Below are positions 25,009 through 34,057 of a stretch of DNA of 64,000 bases, in pieces. The notes under the pieces are model-generated. The model saw only the letters and a list, made by a program, of their open reading frames with translations, was not told the DNA's origin and made no database searches. This DNA comes from Variovorax sp. J22G73 (GTDB lineage Bacteria; Pseudomonadota; Gammaproteobacteria; Burkholderiales; Burkholderiaceae_C): NCBI RefSeq assembly GCF_030317035.1, contig NZ_JASZYK010000007.1, positions 124,001 through 188,000 on the forward strand, in the 5' to 3' direction. Position 1 is the first letter of the stretch, and the number at the start of each line of letters is the position of its first letter. A program made the translations under genes and the position numbers.

Positions 25009-25365
25009 TCAATGCGTCGAACCGTAGGCGCGTCCCACGCTCTTCTGCTTGTGCAGGTGGCCCATGCGGGTCATCAGGTCGTCCAGCTGCGGCTTGATCA
25101 GGCCCGACACCTCGGCCTGGTCTTCGCGGATGCGGTCCAGCAAGGCGAGCACGCGCTCGATCTGGATCGCATCCAGCGTCTCCAGCGGCTCGATGGCGCG
25201 CAAGCGCTCGACCAGCCCCGAGCAACGCGTCTCGATCTCGGGCAGCTTGCCCCATTCCTTCGAGCGTGCAAGCACCAGCATCAGCGCGACGCTGGCGGCC
25301 AGCTCTTCATAGCAATGAACGACCTCACTCCGGACTGCCATGTTGTTCCCTATCTCTGTTGTCAT
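25009..25365 (-). CDS. fliT: FliT-like export chaperone
   Basis: 118 aa, mostly helical with no membrane segment: VVHCYEELAASVALMLVLARSKEWGKLPEIETRCSGLVERL pattern (two long helices) and LLDRIREDQAEVSGLIKPQ. FliT escorts the cap protein FliD and in enterics also restrains FlhDC. The ATG has GGAGGGAG upstream. Position directly after fliS and the size support the call; sequence similarity among FliT proteins is always low. Confidence 0.85.
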   Translation of the reverse strand: MTTEIGNNMAVRSEVVHCYEELAASVALMLVLARSKEWGKLPEIETRCSGLVERLRAIEPLETLDAIQIERVLALLDRIREDQAEVSGLIKPQLDDLMTRMGHLHKQKSVGRAYGSTH

Positions 25366-25393
25366 TTGTGATCTCCCTCCGCGGCTGCGCTGG

Positions 25394-25813
25394 TCAGCCG
25401 CGGTTGCGCTCGTCGATCTCCCGCCATGCGGAAGCGACGTTTTCGAGCAGCTGCCCGGCCTCGTCCAGGGCCTGCACGTCGTTGTGCAGGTTGGCCTGGA
25501 ACAGGCGCCGCACGACGTAGTCGTACAGCGCGGACAGGTTGCCCACGAGTTCGGCGCCGGCCTCCCCGGCTGCCTTCGCATCGAGGGCGGCCTTCAGGCC
25601 GTTGTCCACGATGCCGATGGCCTTGGAGATCGACTGGCCCTTGGCCTCGACCTCCCCGCTCACCATGTGGTGCCGCGCCATGCCGATGGCGGTCTTGGCG
25701 CCGTCGAACAGCATCACGATGAGCTGGTGCGGCGACGCGCTCATCACGCTGGTTTCCACGCCGACGCGCGCATACGCGCCGGCACCGGTGCGAAGGTTGT
25801 GGGGGGTGTACAT
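25394..25813 (-). CDS. fliS: Flagellin chaperone FliS
   Basis: 139 aa helical-bundle chaperone that keeps FliC unfolded before export. Starts MYTPHNLRTGAGAYARVGVET and has the family blocks SPHQLIVMLFDGAKTAI, KGQSISKAIGIVDNGL, and LSALYDYVVRRLFQANL. GGAG lies six bases upstream. Between fliD and fliT, the standard order. Confidence 0.95.
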   Translation of the reverse strand: MYTPHNLRTGAGAYARVGVETSVMSASPHQLIVMLFDGAKTAIGMARHHMVSGEVEAKGQSISKAIGIVDNGLKAALDAKAAGEAGAELVGNLSALYDYVVRRLFQANLHNDVQALDEAGQLLENVASAWREIDERNRG

Positions 25814-25845
25814 CGGCTGCTGCTCCAGTTTTTCGTTCTGCTGAA

Positions 25846-27285
25846 TTACTTGCTGCTGCTCATCGCTTCGAACTGCTGCGTGAGGTAGGTCTTGGTGTTG
25901 TTCATGCTGTTGATCATCACGTCGAGCTGCGTGAACTGCGCCTTGTAGCGGGCCACGGTCGAGTCCACGCGCAGCTGCATCGCGTCGTACTGCGTGTCGA
26001 GCTGCTTGATGGTGGAGGTCACGCCGTCGCTGGCGATCTTCAGCGCGCCGTTGTTCAGGTCGGTCACCAGCGCGTCGATCTGCTTGCCGTAGCCGCCGGT
26101 GCTGCCGGTGGCGCTGGAGAACAGGTTGGCCACGCCCTTCAGGTTGGTCGCCAGGGCCTTGTCGAGCTTGGTGGCGTCGATGGCGATGGTGCCGTCCTTC
26201 TGGAAGGCCACGCCGATCTCGGTGAGCACCTTCATGTCGTTCGGGCCGCCGGCCTGCGGCGTGGTCAGCGCCTGGCGGATGCGCGTCTGCAGGTTGCGCA
26301 GCGTGCTGTCGCCCACCAGCGCGGCGGCGGTGTTGGTGTCGGCGTCGTAGGTGGTGAGCGACTTGGCGCTGCTTTGCAGGGCGTTGTACGCGTTCACGAA
26401 ATCGGTGATCGCCGACTTCACGCCCGCCGTGTTTTCCTTCATCGACAGGCCGGTCTTGCCGGTGTTCACCAGCGTGAGCGTGGCGCCCTGGATGGCTTCC
26501 TTCACGGTGTTGGTCGAGCTGGTGACGTCGATGCCGTTCACGTTCAGCTGGGCGTTCTGCGCGGCCGAGGTCTGCTTCAGGTTCTGCGTGCCGGCCGGGT
26601 CGTTGTTCAGCAGGTTCTGCAGCGGCGCGTCGCCGGCCACCGAGATGCGCATGCTCGACTTCTCGCCCGTGGTGGACGATGTCAGCACCAGCCGGTTGGG
26701 TGCGCCGCTGCCGTCGTTCACGATGGTGGCCGTCACGCCCACGGCGGCGTTGTTGATGGCGGTGCGGATGCCTTCGAGCGTGTTGTTGGTCGGGTCGATG
26801 GTGATCGACTTCGACGGCTGACTCGCGTCCGCGGTGAAGGTGGCGCCGCTGTACTTGCCGGTGGTGGCATCGAGTGTGCCGCCCGTGACCTGGCCGAAGT
26901 CGATGGTGATCTTGCCGTTGCCGATGGCGGTCTTGGTGTCGACCTGGCCCGCGCTGATGACGGTCTGCGCCTGCGCGAGCTGCTTCACGTCGATGGTGAA
27001 GTTGCCGGCGGCGCTGGAGTCCGTGGCCGTTGCCGACAGGATGCCGCTGACGGTGGGCGTGCCGGTCACGCTCTGGAACAGCGTCGGGTCGCCCAGCTTC
27101 TTGCCGGCCGCCTGCAGCGTGCTGAGCGCGCTCTGGATGGTGCCGTAGGCCGACAGCTTGCTCGTGTAGCTCTTGGCCTTGGCTTGCAATGCCACCAGCG
27201 GCTGGCTTTCTGCCGTGGTGAGCTGCGTGAGCAGGGAGGCGAGGTCGAGGTTGGCGCCAACGCCGAGGCTGCTGATCGTTGCCAT
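25846..27285 (-). CDS. fliD: Filament cap protein FliD
   Basis: 479 aa. Caps the growing filament and inserts flagellin. N-terminal coiled-coil domain ISSLGVGANLDLASLLTQL; central domains with LNVNGIDVTSSTNTVKEAIQGATL; C-terminal domain with LEGIRTAINNAAVGVTATIV-type repeats earlier and the final coiled coil RYKAQFTQLDVMINSMNNTK, ending TYLTQQFEAMSSSK. Normal length. No sigma-28 promoter is visible in the 82-bp gap to flaG, so it is likely read with fliC-flaG. Confidence 0.97.
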   Translation of the reverse strand: MATISSLGVGANLDLASLLTQLTTAESQPLVALQAKAKSYTSKLSAYGTIQSALSTLQAAGKKLGDPTLFQSVTGTPTVSGILSATATDSSAAGNFTIDVKQLAQAQTVISAGQVDTKTAIGNGKITIDFGQVTGGTLDATTGKYSGATFTADASQPSKSITIDPTNNTLEGIRTAINNAAVGVTATIVNDGSGAPNRLVLTSSTTGEKSSMRISVAGDAPLQNLLNNDPAGTQNLKQTSAAQNAQLNVNGIDVTSSTNTVKEAIQGATLTLVNTGKTGLSMKENTAGVKSAITDFVNAYNALQSSAKSLTTYDADTNTAAALVGDSTLRNLQTRIRQALTTPQAGGPNDMKVLTEIGVAFQKDGTIAIDATKLDKALATNLKGVANLFSSATGSTGGYGKQIDALVTDLNNGALKIASDGVTSTIKQLDTQYDAMQLRVDSTVARYKAQFTQLDVMINSMNNTKTYLTQQFEAMSSSK

Positions 27286-27367
27286 GTGTGTGTATTCCTG
27301 ATTACTGCGATTGCAGATGAAAAATCGAATGTGGCGTCAAGGAGGGGTCAGGCGGCTTCAAGCGGCA

Positions 27368-27727
27368 TCAAGCCGCGTGGTCCACCAGGAGCCCCTTGCC
27401 GTCGCTCATGAGCTTGGCGATGCGCACGACTTCCTCGTTGGGAATCTGGCGGATGACCTCGCCGCTGCTGCGGTCCACGACCTTCACGATGAGCTTGTCG
27501 GTGTCCTTGTCGACCTCGAACTGCAGGCCGACCTCGCGCAGCGCGAGCGACTCGTTCACCTGGTGCACGGCCTGCTCGACCTGCACCGGCGAAGCCTCTT
27601 CCTTCGCCTCGCTCTTCGTCGCGGTGGAAAGGCCGCGCACGCCCGCGCTCGCACCCGAGGCGCCGCCGACGAGCATCTGCGTCCACGGGTTGTCCTTCAC
27701 TGGGTTTGCTGGCACGGGGTTCGACAT
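27368..27727 (-). CDS. flaG: FlaG family protein
   Basis: 119 aa. FlaG proteins affect filament length in polar-flagellated bacteria; mechanism unsettled. Disordered first 50 residues, then the conserved domain ALREVGLQFEVDKDTDKLIVKVVDRSSGEVIRQIPNEEVVRI pattern at about 65-110. The ATG of MSNPVPAN is favoured because AGGTGG sits five bases upstream; a GTG three codons earlier is an alternative. Lies downstream of fliC beyond a strongly structured spacer. Confidence 0.92.
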   Translation of the reverse strand: MSNPVPANPVKDNPWTQMLVGGASGASAGVRGLSTATKSEAKEEASPVQVEQAVHQVNESLALREVGLQFEVDKDTDKLIVKVVDRSSGEVIRQIPNEEVVRIAKLMSDGKGLLVDHAA

Positions 27728-27764
27728 TTTTTCCACCTGACTTGTTTGACTGCTCTTTGTTCTT

Positions 27765-27820
27765 CGCTGTCCTCTGCGGCCTCGCTCCCGTTGCCGGGGG
27801 CATGGCCGCAGAGGACAGCG
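27765..27820 (-). terminator. 17-bp perfect hairpin between fliC and flaG
   Basis: CGCTGTCCTCTGCGGCC (27765-27781) pairs perfectly with 27804-27820 around a 22-base loop. No T-run follows on either strand, so it is not a simple intrinsic terminator; it may stabilise the fliC mRNA 3' end or attenuate read-through into flaG-fliD. Confidence 0.5.
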
Positions 27821-27826
27821 CAGGCC

Positions 27827-27882
27827 GGGTCCGGCTTGCTTCCGGGGACCTGCACCGGCCGGACCCCACCCTGTTCGGGTGG
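27827..27882 (-). repeat. Two further inverted repeats downstream of fliC
   Basis: GGGTCCGGC (27827-27835) pairs with GCCGGACCC (27858-27866), and CCACCC (27866-27871) pairs with GGGTGG (27877-27882) around a 5-base loop; the two share base 27866 and so may be alternative folds. They lie between the fliC stop and the larger hairpin, making the spacer a string of stems. Confidence 0.5.
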
Positions 27883-27920
27883 TGCCCGGCCTTGCCTTGC
27901 TTCTAACTAGCCCTTGTCGA

Positions 27921-29579
27921 TCAACGCAGGAGCGACAGCACGCCTTGCGTGGTCTGGTTGGCTTGCGACAGCACCGAGGTGCCGGCTTGTTGCAGGATCT
28001 GCGCGCGGGTCATGTTCGACACTTCCACGGCGTAGTCAGCGTCTTCGATGCGCGAACGCGACGACGACAGGTTGGTCACCGTGGTGCCCAGGTTGGCGAT
28101 CACCGAGTCGAAACGGTTCTGCACCGCACCCAGCGAGGAGCGCAGCTTGTCGACCTTCGACAGGGCGGCGTCCAGGGTCTTCAGGGGGTCGACCGTCGAC
28201 TTGGCGTCGCTCACTGCGTTGGTCGTCAGCTTGCCGGCCTTCGTCGAGTCGGCGTACACGGTGCTGCCTTGCGCGTCGGTCACCACGCCGTTGGCGTTCA
28301 GGTTGATCGATTCGGCGGCGACAGTCGTCAGGCCGCTCACGCCCATGAAGGCGCCGGTCACTGCACCACCAGCTGCTGCCACTGCGTAGGCAGTGGTAGC
28401 GCCAGCGCCGTCGATGTCGATGGAGCCAGCGCCACCGTTGATCTTCGCTGCGACTTGGTCGGCCGAAGCCTTTTCACCGGCAACCGCGAAGGTGCTGGCG
28501 CCGGCAGCTGCCGTCACCACGGTGTACGAAGCGCCGGTCGCGCCGATGGTGATCGAGTCGCCAGCGGCGGCCATGCCGGTGGCTTGTTCGAGCACGGCCG
28601 ACAGGGTTGCAGCGGTCGTCGTGCCACCGCCGGTCTTCGTCAGGTTCTTCGACGAGTCGAGGTACAGGGCCGAGCCGTCGGCAGCGTCGGTCAGGGCGCC
28701 GTTGCTGTCGATCTTGACGTCCATCGAGTGGGTGCCGAGCTTGACCGTGGCGGTCACGCTGGTGCCAGCCGGCGGGGTCAGCGATGCGAGCGTGTTGGCT
28801 TGGCTGCGCGCGGCTTCAGACGCGGTATAGCTCTTGGTGGCTGCGCTGTACGTGTACGTTGCGCCGCCGGTCGAGGTGACCGTGCCGCCGTCTTGCATCT
28901 TGGCCAGCACGTCGTTGGCCGTGGCGCCGTTCTTGGCGGCGGTCAGCGTGCGGGTGTAAGGCGTGACGCCGTTGGTGGTCGTGCCTGCGGCGAAGCCGGC
29001 GACCAGCAGGTCGGAAGACGTGGCAGCCTTGTTCTTCGAACCGGTGTTGTTCACGTTGAAACCGTCCAGACCCAGGGTCTTGGCGCTGATTTCTTGCAGG
29101 TCGATGTCGATGGTTTCGCCGTCGTTCGCGCCGACTTGAACCGTCAGCTTGCCAGCGTCGGCCGAGAGGACCTTCACGCCGTTGAACTGGGTCTGGTCCG
29201 ACACGCGGTTGATTTCGTCCAGGCGCTGGCCGATTTCCGACTGGATCGAGTCCAGGTCGGTCGACGAGTTCGTGCCCGTGGCGGCTTGCACCGACAGTTC
29301 GCGGATGCGTTGCAGGTTGTTGTTGACTTCGGTCAGAGCGCCTTCGGTCGTTTGAGCGATCGAGATGCCGTCGTTGGCGTTGCGCGTTGCTTGCGTCAGG
29401 CCCTTGATGTTGGCCGTGAAACGGTTGGCAATGGCTTGGCCGGCAGCGTCATCCTTGGCGCTGTTGATGCGCATGCCAGAAGACAGGCGCTCGATGGCGC
29501 TGTTCAACGCCGACTGCGACTTGTTGAGGTTGTTCTGCGTGAGCAGCGAAAGGCTGTTGGTGTTGATGACTTGCGTCAT
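27921..29579 (-). CDS. fliC: Flagellin FliC
   Basis: 552 aa, the only flagellin in the window. Conserved D0/D1 N-terminus (MTQVINTNSLSLLTQNNLNK, SGMRINSAKDDAAGQAIANR, ANDGISIAQTTEGAL, LQRIRELSVQAATG) and C-terminus (LGAVQNRFDSVIANL, SRIEDADYAVEVSNM, ILQQAGTSVLSQANQ, GVLSLLR). The middle, 190-450, is a variable Ala/Thr/Gly-rich surface domain. AGGAG lies six bases before ATG. A near-consensus sigma-28 promoter lies about 100 bp upstream. Base use is a little less GC-rich than neighbours, as usual for a highly expressed flagellin. Confidence 0.98.
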   Translation of the reverse strand: MTQVINTNSLSLLTQNNLNKSQSALNSAIERLSSGMRINSAKDDAAGQAIANRFTANIKGLTQATRNANDGISIAQTTEGALTEVNNNLQRIRELSVQAATGTNSSTDLDSIQSEIGQRLDEINRVSDQTQFNGVKVLSADAGKLTVQVGANDGETIDIDLQEISAKTLGLDGFNVNNTGSKNKAATSSDLLVAGFAAGTTTNGVTPYTRTLTAAKNGATANDVLAKMQDGGTVTSTGGATYTYSAATKSYTASEAARSQANTLASLTPPAGTSVTATVKLGTHSMDVKIDSNGALTDAADGSALYLDSSKNLTKTGGGTTTAATLSAVLEQATGMAAAGDSITIGATGASYTVVTAAAGASTFAVAGEKASADQVAAKINGGAGSIDIDGAGATTAYAVAAAGGAVTGAFMGVSGLTTVAAESINLNANGVVTDAQGSTVYADSTKAGKLTTNAVSDAKSTVDPLKTLDAALSKVDKLRSSLGAVQNRFDSVIANLGTTVTNLSSSRSRIEDADYAVEVSNMTRAQILQQAGTSVLSQANQTTQGVLSLLR

Positions 29580-29675
29580 GTTGGACTCCTGATTGACAAA
29601 GGTTGTGTGACTCCGGCCATCGGCCGTAACGCTGGACCCGCTTCCGCTGTGAGACTCAAGCCATCGTTGAATTGG

Positions 29676-29702
29676 TTATCGGCGGGTGCCTTCAAACCTT
29701 TA
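29676..29702 (-). promoter_or_regulatory. Sigma-28 promoter of fliC
   Basis: On the minus strand TAAAGGTT, 11 bases, then GCCGATAA: 15 of 16 positions match the FliA consensus TAAAGTTT-N11-GCCGATAA. Predicted transcription begins near 29669, giving a leader of about 90 bases before fliC. Confidence 0.92.
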
Positions 29703-29755
29703 GGGCGGCGTACAAAAAAGTTGCACAGGCCGCGCCAGTCACCCAACCAGGCCCC

Positions 29756-30079
29756 TCAAGCCTGCAGGTTCATCACTTCCTGGTAAGCCGTCACCAGGCG
29801 GTTTCTGACCTGCAGACCGGTCTGGAACGCCACGTTGGCCTTCTGCAGGTCGACCATGACGTCGTTCAGGGCGACGCCGGGCTTGCCCAGTTCGAAGGAC
29901 TCGGCCTGCGCGTACGCGCTTTGCTGCGCGCCGCTGATGTTGGCGAGCGAGCGCTTCAGCTCGGCGGCAAAGCCGCCGGCCTCGGCGGGGGCGGCGGCGC
30001 CGCTGGCCGGGCCGATGCCGGTGTTGAGCGCGGTGACGCGCATTTGCTGCAAGACGGATTCGATGGCGCTGATCGACAT
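29756..30079 (-). CDS. fliE: Basal-body rod/MS-ring junction protein FliE
   Basis: 107 aa. Early export substrate joining the MS ring to the proximal rod. Pattern MSISAIESVLQQMRVTA, FAAELKRSLANISGAQQSAY, FELGKPGVALNDVMVDLQKANVAFQTGLQVRNRLVTAYQEVM is characteristic. ATG at 30079 is preceded by GGAAGAAGAGA. Transcribed divergently from fliF; its downstream neighbour is fliC, which has its own sigma-28 promoter. Confidence 0.96.
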   Translation of the reverse strand: MSISAIESVLQQMRVTALNTGIGPASGAAAPAEAGGFAAELKRSLANISGAQQSAYAQAESFELGKPGVALNDVMVDLQKANVAFQTGLQVRNRLVTAYQEVMNLQA

Positions 30080-30375
30080 GGGATCTCTTCTTCCTGTGTG
30101 AACACTTCTGCGTGACTTGACAAGGAGAACGCTGGGTCCTCCGGCTGGCGTGCAGCGTATCAAGGGAAGACCCCGATTCAAGCGCGCAACTGAGGGCGAA
30201 AACCCCGGCTGTTCGGCCATTCGAATTCGCATGCTCTGTTGACAATCGTTGCGAAACGAACAGGCCGTGGACGACTTCACCGGCCCTCCGGAATGAACTC
30301 TCAACACCGAAATCCCTCTCTCTCCATGGCTTTGGCCGCTTGCGGCCAACCGGGCGTTCCCCACAAGGTGCGCCC
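30080..30375. promoter_or_regulatory. Divergent fliE/fliF control region
   Basis: The 296-bp gene-free stretch separates fliE (minus) from the fliF-R operon (plus). Both should be FlhDC-activated. Perfect TTGACA hexamers occur on the plus strand at 30117-30122 and 30239-30244, but neither has a good -10 at normal spacing, and I cannot confidently mark an FlhDC box. No sigma-28 or sigma-54 site is seen. Confidence 0.5.
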
Positions 30376-32130
30376 ATGAGCACGGCGGTGCCCACGGGCG
30401 ACATGCCGGCATCCGGCAACGGCCTGCCCCCCATCCTGGAACGCATGCGCGCCCAGCCCAAGCTGCCCCTGATCGTGGGCGGCGCGGCCATCGTGGCGGC
30501 CGCCGCGGCGTTCATGCTGTGGAGCCGCGCGCCCGACTACAAGGTGCTCTACACCAATGTGTCGGACCGCGACGGCGGCGCGATCATCGCGTCGCTGCAG
30601 CAGATGAACGTGCCCTACAAGTTCGCCGAAGGCGGCGGCGCGATCCTGATCGCTGGCGACAAGGTGGCCGAAACCCGCCTGAAGCTCGCCGCGCAGGGCC
30701 TGCCCAAGGCCGGCGGCGTGGGCTTCGAGCTGATGGACAACCAGAAGTTCGGCACCAGCCAGTTCGCCGAGCAGGTGAACTACCAGCGTGGGCTCGAAGG
30801 CGAGCTGGCGCGCTCCATCGAGTCGATCGGCACCATCGAGGCGGCCCGGGTGCACCTGGCGCTGCCCAAGCCGTCGCTGTTCGTGCGCGACCAGAAGAAG
30901 CCCTCGGCCTCGGTGATCCTCACGCTGCTGCGCGGGCGCAGCATCGACGAAGGCCAGGTCAGCGCCATCGTGCACATGGTTTCCAGCAGCGTGCCCGACC
31001 TGGACGCCAAGAGCGTCACCGTGGTCGACCAGCGCGGCAACCTGCTCTCTTCGGCGCGCGGCACCGACCGCGGGCTGGACGTGAGCCAGCTCAAATATGC
31101 GCAGGAGATCGAGGCCGGCTACATCCGCCGCATCGAGGCCATCCTGCAGCCGCTGGTGGGCGCGAGCAATGTACGCGCCCAGGTGGCGGCCGACATCGAC
31201 TTCGCGGTGGTGGAACACACCGACGAGAAGTACACGCCCAACCAGGACCCGAAGCAGGCCGCCGTGCGCAGCCAGCAGAGCAGCGAGTCGGCCCAGAACG
31301 GCGGCGGCGCACCGGGCGGCGTGCCGGGCGCACTGTCGAACCAGCCGCCGGTGAACCCGACGGCGCCCATCGTGGGCCCGCGCGCGCCGAACGCACCAGG
31401 CACGCCGCCACCCGGAACGCCTGGCGCACCGGGCGCGGTCGGCACGGCCGGCGCCGCTGCCGCGACCACGTCGACGGCCAGCACCGGCCCGAGCAGCACC
31501 CGCAAGGACACCACCACCAACTACGAACTCGACCGCACCATCCGCCACGTGCAGCAAGCCGCCGGCGGCGTGAAGCGCCTGTCGGTCGCCGTGGTGGTGA
31601 ACAACCGCGACAGCGTGGACGCCGCGGGCAAGACCACCAGCCGCGCGCTGACGCCGGCCGAAGTGGAGCAGATCCGCAACCTGGCCAAGGAAGCCATGGG
31701 CTTCAGCACGGAGCGCGGCGACTCGCTCAACGTGGTGAACAGCGCCTTCGCGCGCGACGCCGACAGCGGGCCGGGCCCCGAGGTGCCGTTCTGGAAGGAC
31801 CGCGACAACATCGAGATCGGCAAGTCGGTGGGCCAGTACCTGCTGTACGCACTGATCGCGCTGTTCGCCTGGCTCGCCGTGGTGCGTCCGCTGATGCGCC
31901 GCCACGCGCCGCCGCCGCCGGCCCCGCTGCCGGTCGCCAGCACCGATGCCGACGCGGACACCCCGCCCCCCGCCGTCGCGGACGCCAATGCGCCCACGCC
32001 GGAAGAAAGCCTGCGCGAACGCGAGGCCAATCGCAAGAAAGCCGACATGGACTATGCGCACCAGATCGCCGACAAGGACCCCAAGCTGGTCGCGGCCCTG
32101 ATCCAGCACTGGATGAACAGCGATGAGTAA
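30376..32130 (+). CDS. fliF: MS-ring protein FliF
   Basis: 584 aa. Forms the membrane MS ring on which the flagellum is built. First membrane helix LPLIVGGAAIVAAAAAFMLW at about 34-53, then DYKVLYTNVSDRDGGAIIASL and RARVHLALPKPSLFVRDQ-type ring-building motifs; second helix YLLYALIALFAWLAVVRPLM near 490; C-terminal FliG-binding tail ending ALIQHWMNSDE. Residues about 305-385 are an unusually long Pro/Gly/Ala/Thr-rich insertion in the periplasmic part. ATG chosen for AGGTG five bases upstream. First gene of the plus-strand operon. Confidence 0.97.
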   Translation: MSTAVPTGDMPASGNGLPPILERMRAQPKLPLIVGGAAIVAAAAAFMLWSRAPDYKVLYTNVSDRDGGAIIASLQQMNVPYKFAEGGGAILIAGDKVAETRLKLAAQGLPKAGGVGFELMDNQKFGTSQFAEQVNYQRGLEGELARSIESIGTIEAARVHLALPKPSLFVRDQKKPSASVILTLLRGRSIDEGQVSAIVHMVSSSVPDLDAKSVTVVDQRGNLLSSARGTDRGLDVSQLKYAQEIEAGYIRRIEAILQPLVGASNVRAQVAADIDFAVVEHTDEKYTPNQDPKQAAVRSQQSSESAQNGGGAPGGVPGALSNQPPVNPTAPIVGPRAPNAPGTPPPGTPGAPGAVGTAGAAAATTSTASTGPSSTRKDTTTNYELDRTIRHVQQAAGGVKRLSVAVVVNNRDSVDAAGKTTSRALTPAEVEQIRNLAKEAMGFSTERGDSLNVVNSAFARDADSGPGPEVPFWKDRDNIEIGKSVGQYLLYALIALFAWLAVVRPLMRRHAPPPPAPLPVASTDADADTPPPAVADANAPTPEESLREREANRKKADMDYAHQIADKDPKLVAALIQHWMNSDE

Positions 32131-33121
32131 CGAACTGGGAACCCGCAAGAGCGCCATCCTGCTGATGGCGCTGGGCGAAGACCGCGCCGCCGCCGCGCTG
32201 CACCAGCTGCCCACCTCCGAGGTGCAGACGCTGGGGCTGGCCATGTCCAAGCTCACCTCCGTCTCCCGGGAAGAGCTGGCCGAGGTGCTGGCCGAGTTCC
32301 GCCAGGAAACCGAGCAGCTGTCGGCCCTGCACCTGGGCTCGACCAGCTACATCCGCGCGGTGCTGAAGAAGGCGCTGGGCGAAGACCGCGCCAGCAACCT
32401 GCTGGAAGACATCCTGGCGCCCGACGAGCCGCACGGCGGCATCGAGCGGCTCAACGAGCTGGAAGCCGGCGAAGTGGCCGAGCTCATCCGCGACGAGCAT
32501 CCGCAGATCCTGGCCACCCTGCTGGTCCACCTGGACCGCATGAAGGCCTCCGAGGTGCTCGAGAAGCTGCCCGCGCGCCTGCGCCACGACGTGATCATGC
32601 GCGTGGCCACCTTCGGCGGCGTGCAGCCCTCGGCGCTCAACGAGCTGACCGACGTGCTCACCGAGATGCTCGCGGGCCAGGGCCTGCGCCGCAGCCGACT
32701 GGGCGGCGTGCGCACCGCGGCCGAGATCGTCAACCTGATGAGCACCGCGGTGGAAGAAGAAGCCATCGCCCATGTGCGCGAACAGGACGAGGCGCTGGCG
32801 CAGCGCATCGTGGACGAGATGTTCGTCTTCGAGAACCTGCTGGGTCTGGAAGACAGGAGCATCCAGCGCCTGCTGAAGGACATCGAGAGCGACTCGCTCA
32901 TCATCGCGCTCAAGGGCGCGCCGATGGAGCTGCGCGACAAGTTCCTCAACAACATGTCGCAACGCGCCGCAGAGACGCTGCGCGAGGACATGGAGCTGCG
33001 CGGCCCCGTGCGCGTGTCGCAGGTCGAGACCGAACAGAAGACCATCCTGCAGGTGGCCCGCCGCCTGGCGGAATCCGGCGAAATCGTGATTGCGGCGCCT
33101 GGCACCGATGACTTCGTCTGA
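32123..33121 (+). CDS. fliG: Rotor switch protein FliG
   Basis: 332 aa. C-ring protein that meets MotA and generates torque. Contains the middle-domain signature RDEHPQILATLLVHL and the C-terminal torque helix with charged residues (LLKDIESDSLIIALKGAP, ELRDKFLNNMSQRAAETLREDME). Overlaps the fliF stop by 8 bp. Confidence 0.98.
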   Translation: MSNELGTRKSAILLMALGEDRAAAALHQLPTSEVQTLGLAMSKLTSVSREELAEVLAEFRQETEQLSALHLGSTSYIRAVLKKALGEDRASNLLEDILAPDEPHGGIERLNELEAGEVAELIRDEHPQILATLLVHLDRMKASEVLEKLPARLRHDVIMRVATFGGVQPSALNELTDVLTEMLAGQGLRRSRLGGVRTAAEIVNLMSTAVEEEAIAHVREQDEALAQRIVDEMFVFENLLGLEDRSIQRLLKDIESDSLIIALKGAPMELRDKFLNNMSQRAAETLREDMELRGPVRVSQVETEQKTILQVARRLAESGEIVIAAPGTDDFV

Positions 33122-34043
33122 CCGCGGCGCCCAGGGCGCATCCACCTCTCCGCTCGCTCCGTTCAACCCGGGCGCCCCGGCGGCCTCGGTGACGTCGGAA
33201 AGCTTCGGCGGGGCGCGCGAGCGCCTGGCCGCCATCCACGCCGCAGCGCGGCAGGCCGCGGTGCCTCATCTGTCGCACGGATCGCACGCAACACACGCGG
33301 CCGATGCCTCGCGACCCGCGCTCTCCGCATGGGAACGCTGGGAGATGAACACGCTCGACGGCAAGCCCTCGGTGCCCGCGAGCCGCAGGGCCGCCGCGGC
33401 CGCCGAGTTCAACCGCAACGGCGGCCGCAGCCCCGTGGCGGCGCCGGTCGCGCCCGTGGCACCGCCTCCGCCCAAGGTCGACCTGGCCGAGCTCGCCCGC
33501 ATCCGCAAGGAGGCGCGCACCGCCGGCGAGGCCGAGGGCCGCGCGCTGGGGCTGGCCGAAGGCCGCAAGGTCGGCCACACCGAAGGCCTAGCCACCGGCC
33601 TGGCGGCGGCCAGCGTGCATGCCGAACGGCTGCGCGCACTCGCACTTTCGCTGCCCGACGCCCTGCGCCGCGCCGAAGGCGAGCTGACCGACACCGTGCT
33701 GGCGCTCGCGCTCGACGTGGCGCGCCAGGTGGTGCACCGCACGCTGAAGGCCGAGCCCGAATGGGTGCTGCCGCTGGTGCGCGACCTGCTCAACAGCGAA
33801 CCCGCGCTGCGCGGCGAACCGCGCCTGCTGCTGCACCCCGACGACGTGGCGCTGGTGAAGAACAGCCTGGGCCACGAGATCGAGGGCGCCGGCTGGCAGG
33901 TGCGCAGCGACGACACGCTCGCGCGCGGCGGCTGCCGCGTGCAGTCGGCCAACGGCGAGCTCGACGGCACGCTGGAAACGCGCTGGAAGCGCGTGGCTTC
34001 GGTGCTGCGCGAGAACGCCTCCGACGGCGGCGAATTCCTCTAA
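33108..34043 (+). CDS. fliH: Export ATPase regulator FliH
   Basis: 311 aa. Binds and restrains the FliI ATPase and links it to the C ring. Disordered Ala/Pro-rich first 120 residues, then a coiled coil with GxxxG repeats ([25 protein letters not shown]), and a C-terminal domain ([54 protein letters not shown]). ATG at 33108 overlaps fliG by 14 bp. Three more GxxxG steps than a minimal FliH, otherwise ordinary. Confidence 0.95.
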   Translation: MTSSDRGAQGASTSPLAPFNPGAPAASVTSESFGGARERLAAIHAAARQAAVPHLSHGSHATHAADASRPALSAWERWEMNTLDGKPSVPASRRAAAAAEFNRNGGRSPVAAPVAPVAPPPPKVDLAELARIRKEARTAGEAEGRALGLAEGRKVGHTEGLATGLAAASVHAERLRALALSLPDALRRAEGELTDTVLALALDVARQVVHRTLKAEPEWVLPLVRDLLNSEPALRGEPRLLLHPDDVALVKNSLGHEIEGAGWQVRSDDTLARGGCRVQSANGELDGTLETRWKRVASVLRENASDGGEFL

Positions 34044-34057
34044 ACCCCGGGTCCCCC

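Noticed and set aside
30239-30244. Perfect TTGACA in the fliE/fliF gap
   Set aside because: No acceptable -10 hexamer at 16-18 bases; not enough to call a sigma-70 promoter.
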